Assembly (NCBI GenBank): GCA_010645155.1
Contig: CM021321.1
Span: 8,425,430 to 8,489,429 of the forward strand
Source: Tigriopus japonicus
Lineage: Eukaryota > Arthropoda > Copepoda > Harpacticoida > Harpacticidae
DNA: 64,000 nucleotides
Direction: 5' to 3'
In this document: one piece after another, positions 10,938 through 22,259 of the stretch
Numbering within the stretch: the stretch's first letter is position 1
Layout: the number at the start of each line of letters is the position of its first letter
Program-made: the position numbers and the translations under genes
The notes under the pieces: generated by a model
What the model saw: the letters and a program-made list of their open reading frames with translations, nothing else
What the model was told of the DNA's origin: nothing
Database searches by the model: none

Positions 10938-11671
10938 TGTTAACTTAAACTTAATTTATTCTTGTGAAAAAATGCATTCTATTTATGTGAGTCACGCAAC
11001 CTCACAAAAGCTCACATGCTTTTTATAACTCAGATGTCCAAATATCCAGTTTCAATATATCAAACAATATAACAGACTTATTTCTAATATCTTTTATAAA
11101 TTTGAACTTGCATTATTTGTCTTAGTGAAAAAGAGCTTAGAAATGAACATTAAATTTTATCATGAAAAATCTGCTCTTACAATGTGCCTCCTGCAAAGTT
11201 GTCAAAGGCCTAATGATGCAGTGATGAACTGAAAGAACAGTTGGTAAACAAAATGTTTGGGTACGTAAGAAATTCTTGAGAAAAGAGTGGATGCAAAAAA
11301 GGCCTTAGAATTTGATGCAAAAAAACTTTTTTGTACATTTGGGGCCCTTATTTGTATGGATTTGCATTTTGAGCGCCCTTTTGCCTTTTTATGCATTTGG
11401 GGACTTTTGAGAACAAAACGTCATTTAAACGATGTTTTGGGAAAAAAAATTCTCATAATTTGTAAACATTTTCAAGTTTTTAAAGGTTTCAAAATTGATA
11501 CGAAAAAAGTGCTTTAGCCATCTCATAATTTGTTGTTCATTTTTATGCAAATTTCGGAAAATGTGGTACCTTGACTTTAAAAAAAATCAAGTAAAGTGTA
11601 GGGACTCAAGGTAACTGCATCTTGACGGTCCCGTTGAAAGAACAACAAAGCAGCGTTGCCAGATATTTCCA

Positions 11672-12085
11672 AATCAATAGTTTAAATCATAAAGTGGCAA
11701 ATGGCATGGATAACACTTCTCATTTAAAACATGTTTTACTTTCAAAACAGAGACAAAACATCTTTAGCTTTTGCCTTTAAAAATATTCCTGATTACCAGA
11801 TTCTTCATTTCCAGATTCCAGATTATACATTAGAATTTTCAATCTCACATTCATTCATTGGAGAATGATTCTTTCTCTAGAACGTCAGAATTGCTTTAAA
11901 TCATTGATTTTGGTTTCCAAAATTGTTAGCTCGAGCGCCAATCATGCGCGTAACACAATTTGTTTCTGTCAAACCAAATCTGGCCTTTTTCTTGATGTTC
12001 ATTGGCATGATTGGTTCGAAAAAATCTGTCAACGCTAGTTCGCTCTTTCGGCCGGACCTCACATCGTCACCATTACCTATTTATA
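11672..12085 (-). repeat. Dispersed repeat, copy 2
   Basis: Diverged reverse-orientation partner of 190-615: both carry the CATCGTCACCATTACC block, the ACACAATTTGTTTCTGT block and a CATGATTGG-like stretch. The open frame over it at 11923-12153 matches the opposite-strand frame of copy 1 and is a repeat by-product. Confidence 0.6.
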
Positions 12086-12227
12086 CTCGTTTTTTCCAAA
12101 ATCATAGCTCGAAAAGTTGCATTGACAAAAACCATAGATTTTTAAATGCATAATGAGTAAACGATATTTGTGGATATTGTTCCTCAGTTAAGATTGGACG
12201 AATGGTTCTTGGGACAAAATGACGGAT

Positions 12228-12282
12228 TTTGTGGTGATGGTTGCGGATTTTTTATTACCGCTGCAAGAAATGTGACTTCCTG
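12228..12282 (-). mobile_element. SINE 3'-tail fragment
   Basis: GCGGATTTTTTATTACCGCTGCAAG with the following bases matches the tail end of the SINE at 27572-27750 (GCGGATTTTCTACTACCGC). The tRNA-like head is missing. Confidence 0.55.
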
Positions 12283-14619
12283 TAAGTACATAATTCATAA
12301 ATATTATGTATATAATTAACATGTATGCATTTACTCTAGCAACGATTTACAGTTGGCAGATTTAAGTAAGATAGATATCAGTTTGGTTACAAGTCCCCTT
12401 TCTAGAGCTTATTCATATTTGCAGTTAATAAATGTTTAAACTTAAATTTGTTAATATGCTTCCAAAGAGACAAATATGGCAATTTTTAACCCCATAAGTT
12501 TTGAATTGACAACCCGGACACTAAAAATACAAAACAAAACATAAAAATTCTCCCCAAAGCATTATATCATTTGCATTTTTTATTTGCCTTCTGGGCAGTT
12601 TTATTTACATTTTGAAGGACATTTTGCGCATGTTTTATTTGCATCAAATTCCCAGGCCTAACGATAAGAGTCAAGTAATCTCAAAACTACTTATTTGATT
12701 GGATGATTAACAAAATGAATAAAGTGCAGGCACACACAACGCTTTTCATTTGGAAATTGTAGGAGAAAAATAAACATGAAAATAATATCGAATTCATTGT
12801 TGATAAACAGATGCCTTGAATTATTTAAAGGCACGACAGATCACTTTTGTCATTATTGTAATTTGGTCAAAAATAGAGGTTGAATTTGCCGATCCCTTGT
12901 AACCAGGAACTGTTGGTTGGTTTGGGATTGTTTGAAGAAAGAGGTCCCAGCCCTGTTTGAACCTGGCTAATGAGTTTTTGTTGGCATAAATTACCCGCAG
13001 GCAAGAGGGTAGTTTATCAAGTAGTCCAGGACCACGTATTTAGAAGGTGTGATTCATTAGGGCATTATTAATGGCATTTTCCTCATGGCTTCTGTTGGGT
13101 AGAAGGCAGGCGACGCTCACTATTTCGGTGAGTGAATGTGATCCATGTGTTGTGGGAGAGTTCATGAATGCCCTTAAAAATATGTAAAATGAGACAATCG
13201 AAAAAAGTGACCTCAAGCGGCATTTATCGCATTTCTTGGTGTATAGAGGTAGAGAAAATCCTTAAAACTACTCTTCACTTTGCTTTGTTTGAATGCTTCT
13301 CATACATCTCCAGTGATTTGAAATTGGCAGCTGTTACCATCAAGTTGTTAATTATTGTATCAAAAAATATTCTTAAATTTTAGGGACATCAAGATTTTTG
13401 CCTCATTTAGGTTTAAAATGTCATCTTCAGTTTCAAAATTAGTCACCCTTTATATATGAGGAAGGAGAAAAAAGGGAAAAGGAGAATCCAGATGGGCTTA
13501 AATTTTGTCCGGTGCTCAAATAGTTGAAATAGTGATTTTTAGGGAATGTTTTGATTCCATCCCTTGCTTAGTAAAAAGCTTGCATTCCAAACATTTCTTA
13601 AAAATTACAATACCTGAAAACTGTGCAATGAAACTAGACCACAGTCTTGAATACATGTACTAGTGACGAATACTGATGGAGTTCAATCTGATTTTCAATC
13701 TGCTAATTCATTTTTGCGTGCGCTACTTCGTTGTGATTGCCAATTCCAGTAAAACAGTTGTACATTTGCCACTTCTGTGAAAAATGCCTTCGTTCATAGA
13801 TAATATCCAAAAAGTGACCCTGTTTTTGAAGACTTCAGACCAGGGGTGCAATCATGATCAAGCAAAGTTTTTTAGCACTATTTTGGCATTGGACCAATGG
13901 CATTGATGGCAGTCCTAAAAGATTGAACAAATTGAAGTCAAATTGAATTCCATCACTAGTGACGAGCATATGCTCGCCACAGCATCATCTAATGAAAGCC
14001 CTTCAGTTGGCGAAGTTAATCTCCAATGTTTAAAGCCGTATCTCTCAGAATTCTCATTTTCTAGTGAGTTAAGTACGCTCAGCTAAGGCAGTTGGAAAAA
14101 TGGACACTTCAAACTTTGCATTTCAACAAGTCAAAAACACGATTGGACTTGTGCGTCACTTGAAAAGAGTATCTTAGGTAGTAGAAGTATAATTAGGCAT
14201 ATTGTTTATTAATGATCCGGGAATGTGCTGTTAAACCAAGTAGTGTGAGTCAAAAGTAATAACTTAAGCGTTTAGGTAAAGATGTTAATTTTACGTTTCA
14301 AACGACCTTGAATGTTTCTTGTGCTCCCCAATTAATTCATAGAGATCTATGAAATACTAGAGTGAGTGTACCCATAAACCTGTGTCACTGGTTGGCAACT
14401 GTTGAGTGGACAAAGTGCGTGAACATTTGAAATATGCGACCAGGCAAATATAAACCTTGACAATGATCAATTTTGTTCAAAAGCCTACGAATGCAGCGTT
14501 GAATATAAAAAATTAGGTTGTGAATACTCATATCTTGGACATAACAACTCTTTGTTGACACTAAGGTTTTGAAATTTGGGTCACTTTTTACCTTATACAA
14601 TGGTCCCTTCCTTTACCTA

Positions 14620-14870
14620 AAGAAAGGTTTCGCGGGGTGAGAATGACTTTTCCCAACTAACCACCAAATTCCTGGTTTGAATCCCGGGCTTACCGAGTCT
14701 GTAGTAGCCTGAGGTATTAGTTGCATGCTGCAGCCACGGCTTTTGACACCATAAATTGGCGAACCTGGGATCATTACTGAGGGCGAGGTAAGAATTTATG
14801 GTTGTAGATGTAGCGGCAATATCCCCTTGTAGTGGACAGCATGTATCAGATCACAGGCGCGAAGCTGCAT
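14620..14870 (+). mobile_element. Possible second tRNA-derived SINE
   Basis: GGTTTCGCGGGGTGAGAATG followed after about 35 bp by CCTGGTTTGAATCCCGGGC looks like a box A / box B pair with a well-paired T-arm. The segment continues through unrelated sequence to GTAGCGGCAATATCC, loosely like the tail of the other SINE. It does not fold into a complete tRNA. Only one copy was found, so the call is tentative. Confidence 0.35.
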
Positions 14871-15211
14871 TCTTACTCCAGTAAAAAAAAGATGAGGATG
14901 TCTCAGGTAGTATGATTGATTGAGCATACTTGTATTGTAACAGAATATGTGTTCTTTTTATCAACCTTTCAGAGGATCGTGGTTTGGAAAGCATTTTGAG
15001 TGGAATTTGAGAGGATATGAAATAAAATATGATAAATTAAACTTTGAGATTTTTTATGAGGCATTTCCTCAAGTGTTTCTTGGTTTAGACATAAGATTAA
15101 AATAATTGTAAAAATATCGCAGAAGATTTACATAGGGATCACAGATTTTGACTAGAAATGACAGAGAAATTTGACTAGAAATATACTTGACATCACGAAG
15201 GTTCGGTCGGC

Positions 15212-15340
15212 CACGGCATCGTCCGGCGGTCATGGCATCGTCCGGCGGTCACGGCATCGTCCGGCGGTCACGGCATCGTCCGGCGGTCACGGCATCGTCC
15301 GGCGGTCACGGCATCGTCCGGCGGTCACGGCATCGTCCCA
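15212..15340. repeat. GC-rich 19-bp minisatellite
   Basis: About seven near-perfect head-to-tail copies of CACGGCATCGTCCGGCGGT. The composition contrasts sharply with the AT-rich surroundings. Because 19 is not a multiple of three, the ORF across it reads the repeat in all three frames, so a coding role is unlikely. Confidence 0.85.
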
Positions 15341-16885
15341 CGTCTAGGCCGGGGCTCCAGGCGGACTGTCCGTTGCGTGTACGGGCCTTCCGCTGCATCC
15401 ACAGGTGAATCGCTGCAACCACGGGCCTATAATTGCACCACCATGACGTAGGTTGCATCCATGGCCATCCCGCTGCACCACATCCACCTGCTGCATCCAC
15501 GGCCCTCCCGCACGCAACACGGACCTACTTCTCCCCGACCAAGGGGAGGGGGAAGGGCGAGGTCCTTCCGCCAATACGGCAGCTCCTACCGTCTGCGCCA
15601 TGTAGCATAACCGAGTGTTGGTGAATGACTAGATTTTTATTGTCTTGGAGACATGGATATTTATAGGGGGAATAGATGCATAGTCGGGAGGGGCATACTC
15701 GGGAGCAGGATACAACAGAAATGAACCTTTAAGAAGCCCACCCAAAACGACAAAATTTAAGACCTTCCCAATGCAAGTTTGGACACTTTGTCTCTGTCCG
15801 CTTAATAGCAGTGAGAGTGACATTTTCAGAAGGTCAAAATGCAAGGACCTTGTCTCCTATCAGCTTGATTAGGCAGGTTGAACGCTATGTGGTAAATAAT
15901 AAACGATCTATGGATTGAATTCACTCAAATGAGAGAGAATCAGCACGCCCTGAACACATCCTGCTTGGGTGCCCTATCTTGTTCTCAAATTTAACAACTC
16001 TCCATCAGAGCAAGCCTTTTCCAAGTAAGCTTAGTTGAGCTTCAGTCAAAGAGAAAAATGACAATCAGCGCCATCTTGAGGTAGAAACGGTTGTGGGTGC
16101 TTTTGTTAAATCTTTGGCCTTACTTTGTGATTAATCAACGCGACTTTTTGAATTTTGAACACAATAATATCGTAGCTGATCACTAAAAGACTCACTATAT
16201 GAAGAGAAATCAACTTTAAGATGGAAGCTTCAGTTGAGCCCTGAAATCAAGAGACTTTGTTCCTGTTTTCCCTCCATTTTGTGGCGATTTTTGTAACATT
16301 TTGTGTAACTTCTTAATTGTTTAAAAACGGTCTGTTAAGAAATACACATTTTTTGTTATGTTAACGGTTACATGTAACATTTTTTCCTAAGTAAAGGTAT
16401 TAGGTCAAAATAGAGCAATTCCGCCTGTTCATTCAGCTTTTGTGGAATAGGGCTTCGAGATTAACTCCCGACACATGCGAGGGTCCACCTAGCGTTTCTT
16501 GGCCTAAGTTGTTCGGTCGGAACCGGTCATTTGGCCAGGGTGAAAGGAGAATCTTCCCGACAGAATATTTTTGAAGCCGATCGCAATGTTGTTCAAGTTA
16601 AGACACATAAACGTTCAAATGATTAAAATGAGGCATTTCTTTATTTTGAAGAATTCTTTCACATTCTATTCTTTGATTCTAACTTCATTTTAATATTTGT
16701 CCTTGCTCTACTGCCAACATAGCCTTACATCTGCTTTGACAGATGAGGCCACTCATCTACCGGCCGGCAGAAATTACATTTCTTTCTCACTTGACCAATG
16801 CAACAGACACTCAGTGATTAAGAGGACGAGCATGTACGGAACTTTGTGTCAGCTTTTCAAGTGAGAGGAGGCAGTAAGAAATGTT
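15341..16885. other. GC-rich island, then AT-rich intergenic DNA
   Basis: 15341-15610 is GC-rich, with recurring GCTGCA(T/A)CCAC(G/A)G phrases. These look like a degenerate continuation of repeat DNA, or foreign or low-copy DNA. The rest to 16885 is AT-rich with no gene recognised. Confidence 0.45.
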
Positions 16886-17199
16886 CACAGATCATATAAT
16901 GACTAGATGTCGCATTGGCCCGTTCCGTCGGCGAGAGAAAAGTGACACCACTTGGCCCAGCTGCGCTAGCTCCAAAATCTCAGGGCGACCGCGTGCTCAG
17001 AAGTAACGACGCTCGCTCACGTCGAGAACAAAGTACATACGGTACGTTGAGTTTGTTCAGGATTTGGCAACGCTGGCAAAATTTTGAAAGGTTCGAAATT
17101 CCCACCATTTTAGGGTGTAGTGTTATGTACCAGCTGATGAAGCAAAGTTGTCCTCCTTTTTCTCGCACAACGCGAGGTCTAGCCATTATATGGTCTGTG
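16886..17199 (+). mobile_element. 314-bp MITE with perfect 8-bp target duplication, copy 1
   Basis: The ends CACAGATCATATAATGACTAG and (reverse complement of the right end) CACAGACCATATAATGGCTAG are terminal inverted repeats. The element is flanked by GAAATGTT on both sides (16878-16885 and 17200-17207). A second 314-bp copy lies in opposite orientation at 32569-32882. An 8-bp duplication fits hAT or P superfamily transposases. The ORFs across it are present in both copies only because the element is repeated. Confidence 0.9.
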
Positions 17200-17207
17200 G
17201 AAATGTT

Positions 17208-18317
17208 TCCGTCCGTTTTGAAAGAGACGTTCATTTTCCTTCTTAACAAGTGTGACCAGCAAACAGTGTCCAAACCAAACCAACTTTTGTGGCTCGATCT
17301 TGGAATGAAACAGGCATGTTATGAATGCATTTTCATCAAAAAGTCGAAAAAAGCTTAAATAGTTTTGATGCTTCGTTGTAGAATCTAATGTAATGTATCT
17401 TATCTTTAGTGTAAATAACAGCGGAAAACGAAAATTAAAAACAATCACACAGAACCTCTCTTCATTTAGAAATATTAATCACACAAGTGATTCAGGATAT
17501 TGTAATATTTTCAAAAGTGTTAATAGAAGGAAAATTGTCACTAAAATGTTGTAACAACATAATGATGCATTATTTTTCAATATAATTTAAAAGCACAAGT
17601 CTTCAGAACAAAAACAGGGGCTAAATACTTTTGTAATGACCAAAGAAAGGCTAAATAGGGCTAATCAAAATTTAAAATAACTGAATAATAATTTTTGAAA
17701 GCTTAAAGCCCCTCCCGAGAAAAAAAACCTATTTGGTTTCTCAGAGCTAAGCTTCGTCACCATGTCGCTTTTGTGTTGGTGTGGGCACCGTGGGCACGTC
17801 TTGTGGACGGTGCGGGCATTTTCCCTCCATCCGAACCGCTGCTCTTTTGCATGAAAGGAAAAAGAGAATGTCTACGGTGGACTGCACCGTCTGCACCCAA
17901 GGTAGACAGTAAAGACTTGGAAATGCTTAAACCTCGGTTTTTGAAGGAATTTAGAGCATTTCTTTTGAAGAGAGATGACTTCTACAGATGTGAAAGTAAC
18001 ATTTGGATTTCAAAAAAGCCAACCTAAATTTAATAACATTTGTTGTAAAACGAGCCCACTTGAATGTACTAATAGAGCAAAGCCTCGAAGGATTTAGACC
18101 GGAAAGAAGTGCAGGTCTACCACCAGAGGCCACCACTTTCAATTTTGGTACTGTCCATTGGTTGCTTTTAGTTTGTATTTATTAAACTTTGTTGAACTGA
18201 ATTAGAATTTCAGACTTAAGTTTAACTTTGTAATGTACTTAGGAAACAAAGTAATCACGAGGAGCATTCAAGATTGCACAAGATATAAATTTGAAATGAT
18301 TGATTGACTTGTCCAAT
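17208..18317. other. Intergenic DNA
   Basis: No gene recognised. Small frames near 17773-18185 lack known domains and have no splice or paralogue support. Confidence 0.45.
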
Positions 18318-18613
18318 CTACAACAGTTTGGAACTGGCTCTCAGGTTAGGTCAGTGCAGATTTGCTGATCTGTGTGACAGATCAGATCAGTCTGGCAACA
18401 AAGGTGCTATTGAATTGAATAATTATGCACTGTCCTTGTTCTATTAAAGCAAATTAATGAGCAATTCCGCCACTGACGCCCTGAAATCGCAAATTCTGGT
18501 TTTAAATCGCATAAATAAATGTGGCCAACTTCAAATACCATCGCACACACAGTGCAAGCTTGTTTAGTCACAAGCAATTTGTGAGTGACCTTTCAGTCTT
18601 TATAGAACTGTAG
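18318..18613. mobile_element. MITE copy 2 (relative of 7043-7335)
   Basis: Shares with 7043-7335 the blocks GGTTAGGTCAGTG, CCGCCACTGACGCCCTGAAATC (differing by a few bases), CGCACACACAGTGCAAGCTTG and the right end AGAACTGTAG. The left terminal repeat is eroded. No coding capacity. Confidence 0.65.
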
Positions 18614-19732
18614 TCTAATCGAGTTTGTATCTTGTGTCCAACAATTCAAGATGGTGCAATTGTTGGTGCTAACTCATTTTCTTTATTGTAGTTCAGGCTA
18701 GCACTAACTCAGGCAATGATTTGAGGAAGGCGTCAATTCAAGTGCTGCTGTTGTTGATACCTATATTTTGGAAGAAGTTTTTGTATTCAAAGAATTAAAT
18801 TTCCTCTAATTGGTTTTAATTTTAAAATTGATATCATAAATCAATGACTTTTGCCAGAACACTTAAAAGTTGTATTGAAACTATGAGGGTTTGCAAAATG
18901 TAACTGGCGCCAGAAATTGCAACTTTTGGCCATTTCAGTCAAATTCAGCAAGTTTTCATTTTTTTCACGACAAACTGTGTTTTTCCAAGTTCAAATTCAG
19001 CAAGTTTTGGCATTTTTTTCGTCTTGATCACTGAAATCGGGCAGGAGATTGTTCGAATTATATATTTTACGCACCCTTTTTCATAATGCTATTACGCACC
19101 CTTTTTACAGGATTTTTTATAGATTTGATAGTGTTTTTAATTCAAGAAAAAATGTGTAAAGGCGAACTGTGTTCTTGAGGAAGCCAAAGATTACAGAAAG
19201 ACAAACTTCAAATTTGAAACTTTTGCTCACAATTAAAACATAAGGTCGCCCATTTTTAGCGTCCCATGCAAACTGAGAAACTTCTTGAAAAACAATAATC
19301 GTAGACTAATATTGAAGAAAAATCAGTCAAAAAAATTACATAAATTAGGTTCAGTGCAAAAATTTGACAGGCATAGTAATGGCTCGATTGTCATAACTTG
19401 ACAATCATTAATTTTATAAACAAGTGGTACGCAGAATATAAAAAAAGTGCCAAAACTGACCTTCAATATCCCCTTTCTTTTTAAGGCTTGTTTCATTTTG
19501 CCGAAAAAAGGTTAAATGAGTAAGAATGAGAATTGACTTCTGGTACGGACGGTTAAAGATATAAAAATGCCCTCCTTTTCAGAGGGTTAATTCTCAAAAA
19601 TATAAGCTTCCTGTCCCGTGCCTTTTAGATATCCCCACATTAGTGCAAATGACACACACCACCTTGGTTTTGAAGTCAAAGAAGTTGGCTAACTTTGTAT
19701 GGTTCTAACTCAGTTTGAATGTCGTTGTAAAC
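18614..19732. other. Intergenic DNA upstream of lectin-like gene A
   Basis: AT-rich. A phrase AAATTCAGCAAGTTTT occurs twice (about 18950 and 18992). The promoter of lectin-like A should lie at its right end, but no clear TATA box was identified. Confidence 0.4.
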
Positions 19733-22259
19733 ATGATCACAAAAACATATATCATGCATTCGTCCATTCTTCAACTCGTGACATCGACAACTTTTATATT
19801 TTCTCCTTTCACTTTGCAAGCCATGTATTGGCAAACTCTTGCAAAAGAGAAGGTACGGAGATTTTTCTGAGCCACGGGAAAAACACATATCCATTTTGCC
19901 AAATAAATTTGTTTTATATTTGTGTAGAGTGCCTCGCCCATTGGATGTGTGTTGAAATGTGAAGAGTTACAATGTCCTGGCGTTGCTTTCCAACGAGATC
20001 AGAACATTTGTTTGTTCGGCTCATTTCAGTCCATTCCTATCAATGATGATGAAAATTTTGTGGAAATATGGAAAATCAGTAAGTTCAGTCGCATGTGAGT
20101 AATAATGTGCAAGATAGTTTTTGTTTTTGTACTGCAAAGACTAGAAAACAAGATTAAGCAACGCAATAGCCAATTCTTAGTTAAACCGAATTTCCTTGGC
20201 ACGTTTTGCACCGGACCTCTCTTGAATCATTTATAACAAAAATCAGCATCAAATGTCAGAAAAGACTATTTTAATTAAAAAAATGTTGATAGTACACTAG
20301 TTATTTTGAGAATTTAAGGTATTTTGACGATTTCAGAATAGCTTTAAAGATAAGCTTACAAAAATGTGACAGATATCTGAGGTGAAAGATTTATGGGTCA
20401 TGTGTATTTCAACGTCAGCAATTCCTCGAAACTTGGATGCTTGAATATTGAGTTGGAAACTTGAAATTTATCAACTCTTCACTTCACGTATGGTTTTAAA
20501 GAGCAAGTTGAAAGCCAGTTGATTGAAGCAAAGTTTTGGCAATAGTTGCCTTATGTTGTTACGCTTGCCGTATAGTTTTCTGAGTCGGATAAGCTCCATT
20601 TCATCTATTGTGAAGTGCAAAATATAACCTAAAAATGTGGCTAGTTTCTCTGCGTTAAAAAAGCTACCTTGACAAGCACGGCGGCATTGATGTTTTTAAA
20701 TCAATATTCTTGTCTGAATTAGGGCCCTTGATAGAGTATGGGACACCATCTTCATCGTCATCAAAACATCTTGCAAAAAATGACTGCGCATTATTTAGCA
20801 CATGGGTCAAGCAAGAGAACGGAAAACTTTACAAGGTCAATTCTCAACTCCTGAGCAAACAGGAACAAGAAACTTACTGCAAAGGCCAAGGAGGGCTATT
20901 GGCCATGATTAAGACAAAAGAGGAAGAGGATATCATCACCAATTTGGTCGGTAAGTGAACTTGTGTTGGGAATAATGTACTCACACGCTGCTGAAAAAGC
21001 ATATCAAGTCTATATGGAAATTCCCAAACACTATGAGATATGTTTCTCACCCGTTCATCTATTACCTCTTTCGAAGAAAGGTCTGGATTAAAAGTTATGT
21101 ACACCTAAAAACGTAGATTTCCTTACATTTTCAAATTACTGCCCAATTTCGTGTGGTCATTATAATTGGAACACAGTTTTGAATTTCAAAAATATATATT
21201 TCATGTCTAATTTATTTAATATGATTTGTATTTTTTGCCATGCTCTTTTATGAACTTAGAAATCTATGTCATTTGCGTTTGCATTTACTCGGAGCGTTTT
21301 CGCTCTTCTGAGGTCAAAAATGGAACATTTAAACCTAAATGTCTCGGCAGCTAGTCACCAAATTTTCAATTAATTTCAACTCAACAGGAATCTACGTAAG
21401 CTCTAAGTTAAATTGACTGAGTTTTCAAAAATTAGTTATTTGAATAGATTTTTAGGCATTTAACTATATCTTGTAAAAAAGTAGCAAATAAAAGTTATTC
21501 CACTTGGAATCCTGGATTAGTAACATATCTCATATTTTGAATTTAAATTTTTAAACTTGAAATGATTTTTTCAGTACCGAGCTTAGTGAGTAGGAAAATC
21601 TTAAAGCGACATGTTGAGAATTGATATTTTACATTTGAGTCTAACCTTTCTTCTTGTTGGGCAAGAAAGCGCATTTTTGTCAAGCGGAGCTTTCACTGAA
21701 AATTGACACAATTGCTATTTCTTAAATTATATTCGAAATCGATGAAGAAAGCAAACATTTGGAAGGAAAAAGACGAGCGAGTTTTATTTTGCAAGTGAGT
21801 TTTGATAGATTTTTTGAACCCAACGTACGTTTTTGTCAGGCCATTATTTAAATCTTTAAATAAAATTGACATTAAATCTCGTATTTTTGACTGCATTGAT
21901 TAAAATGCCTGAGGACAAGTCGTGAACTCTCTTCATTTCATGTATTCAACCACGGATCAATTTCTAGCTTAACTTAATCTTTTAGCCTCTATTCTAAACC
22001 CCAGATCGAAAATTTTACAGGAAACAACCAGACGTGGATTGGGATTACCAATTTCAACAATGAAGTGTGCCTAAATGAATCGTGCGAAGGCCATCTCGTT
22101 TGGAGTGATGGTACCATGTTCGTTTACGATGCCAATACCTACTCGAAAGATTTCAATAGTGGAAGTGGTCATCCATGTTCTCGAATCAAGGGCCAGGAGT
22201 ACAATGACAATGATTGTTCAAGTTTGTTTGCTGGGATTTGTGAAACAATGTGTGATTAA
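19733..22259 (+). CDS. Lectin-like A: secreted PAN-like plus C-type-lectin-like protein, about 245 aa
   Basis: Exons: 19733-19852, 19928-20078, 20723-20950, 22021-22259 (introns 75, 644 and 1070 nt, all GT-AG). Exon 1 encodes a 40-residue leader with a hydrophobic core and A30-x-x-W33. Exon 2 encodes a short PAN/apple-like module with CVLKCEE..CPGVAF....ICLFG. Exons 3-4 encode a C-type-lectin-like fold: NDC, then the helix ending ETYC, GGLLAMI, TWIGI, LVWSDGT, HPC, YNDNDC and GICE. No EPN or QPD sugar-binding triplet is present, so calcium-dependent sugar binding is doubtful. The start ATG at 19733 was preferred over an internal ATG (19754) because it gives the same 40-residue exon as the three paralogues. 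Closest paralogue is gene B. Likely extracellular; possible roles in immunity or adhesion are inference only. Confidence 0.85.

Larger units (their letters stand above)
10938..15190. other. Long AT-rich intergenic DNA
   Basis: No gene recognised over about 4.2 kb. It contains the inverted dispersed-repeat copy (11672-12085), a SINE-tail fragment (about 12228-12282) and a possible second tRNA-like SINE (about 14620-14870). Short ATTTGCA-rich stretches at 11290-11400 and 12560-12650 resemble the interior of the hAT-like element at 38500-39717. Confidence 0.5.

Noticed and set aside
16915..17358. 147-aa frame also found at 32455-32853
   Set aside because: It coincides with the 314-bp MITE; the frame is shared because the element is repeated, and no domain is present.
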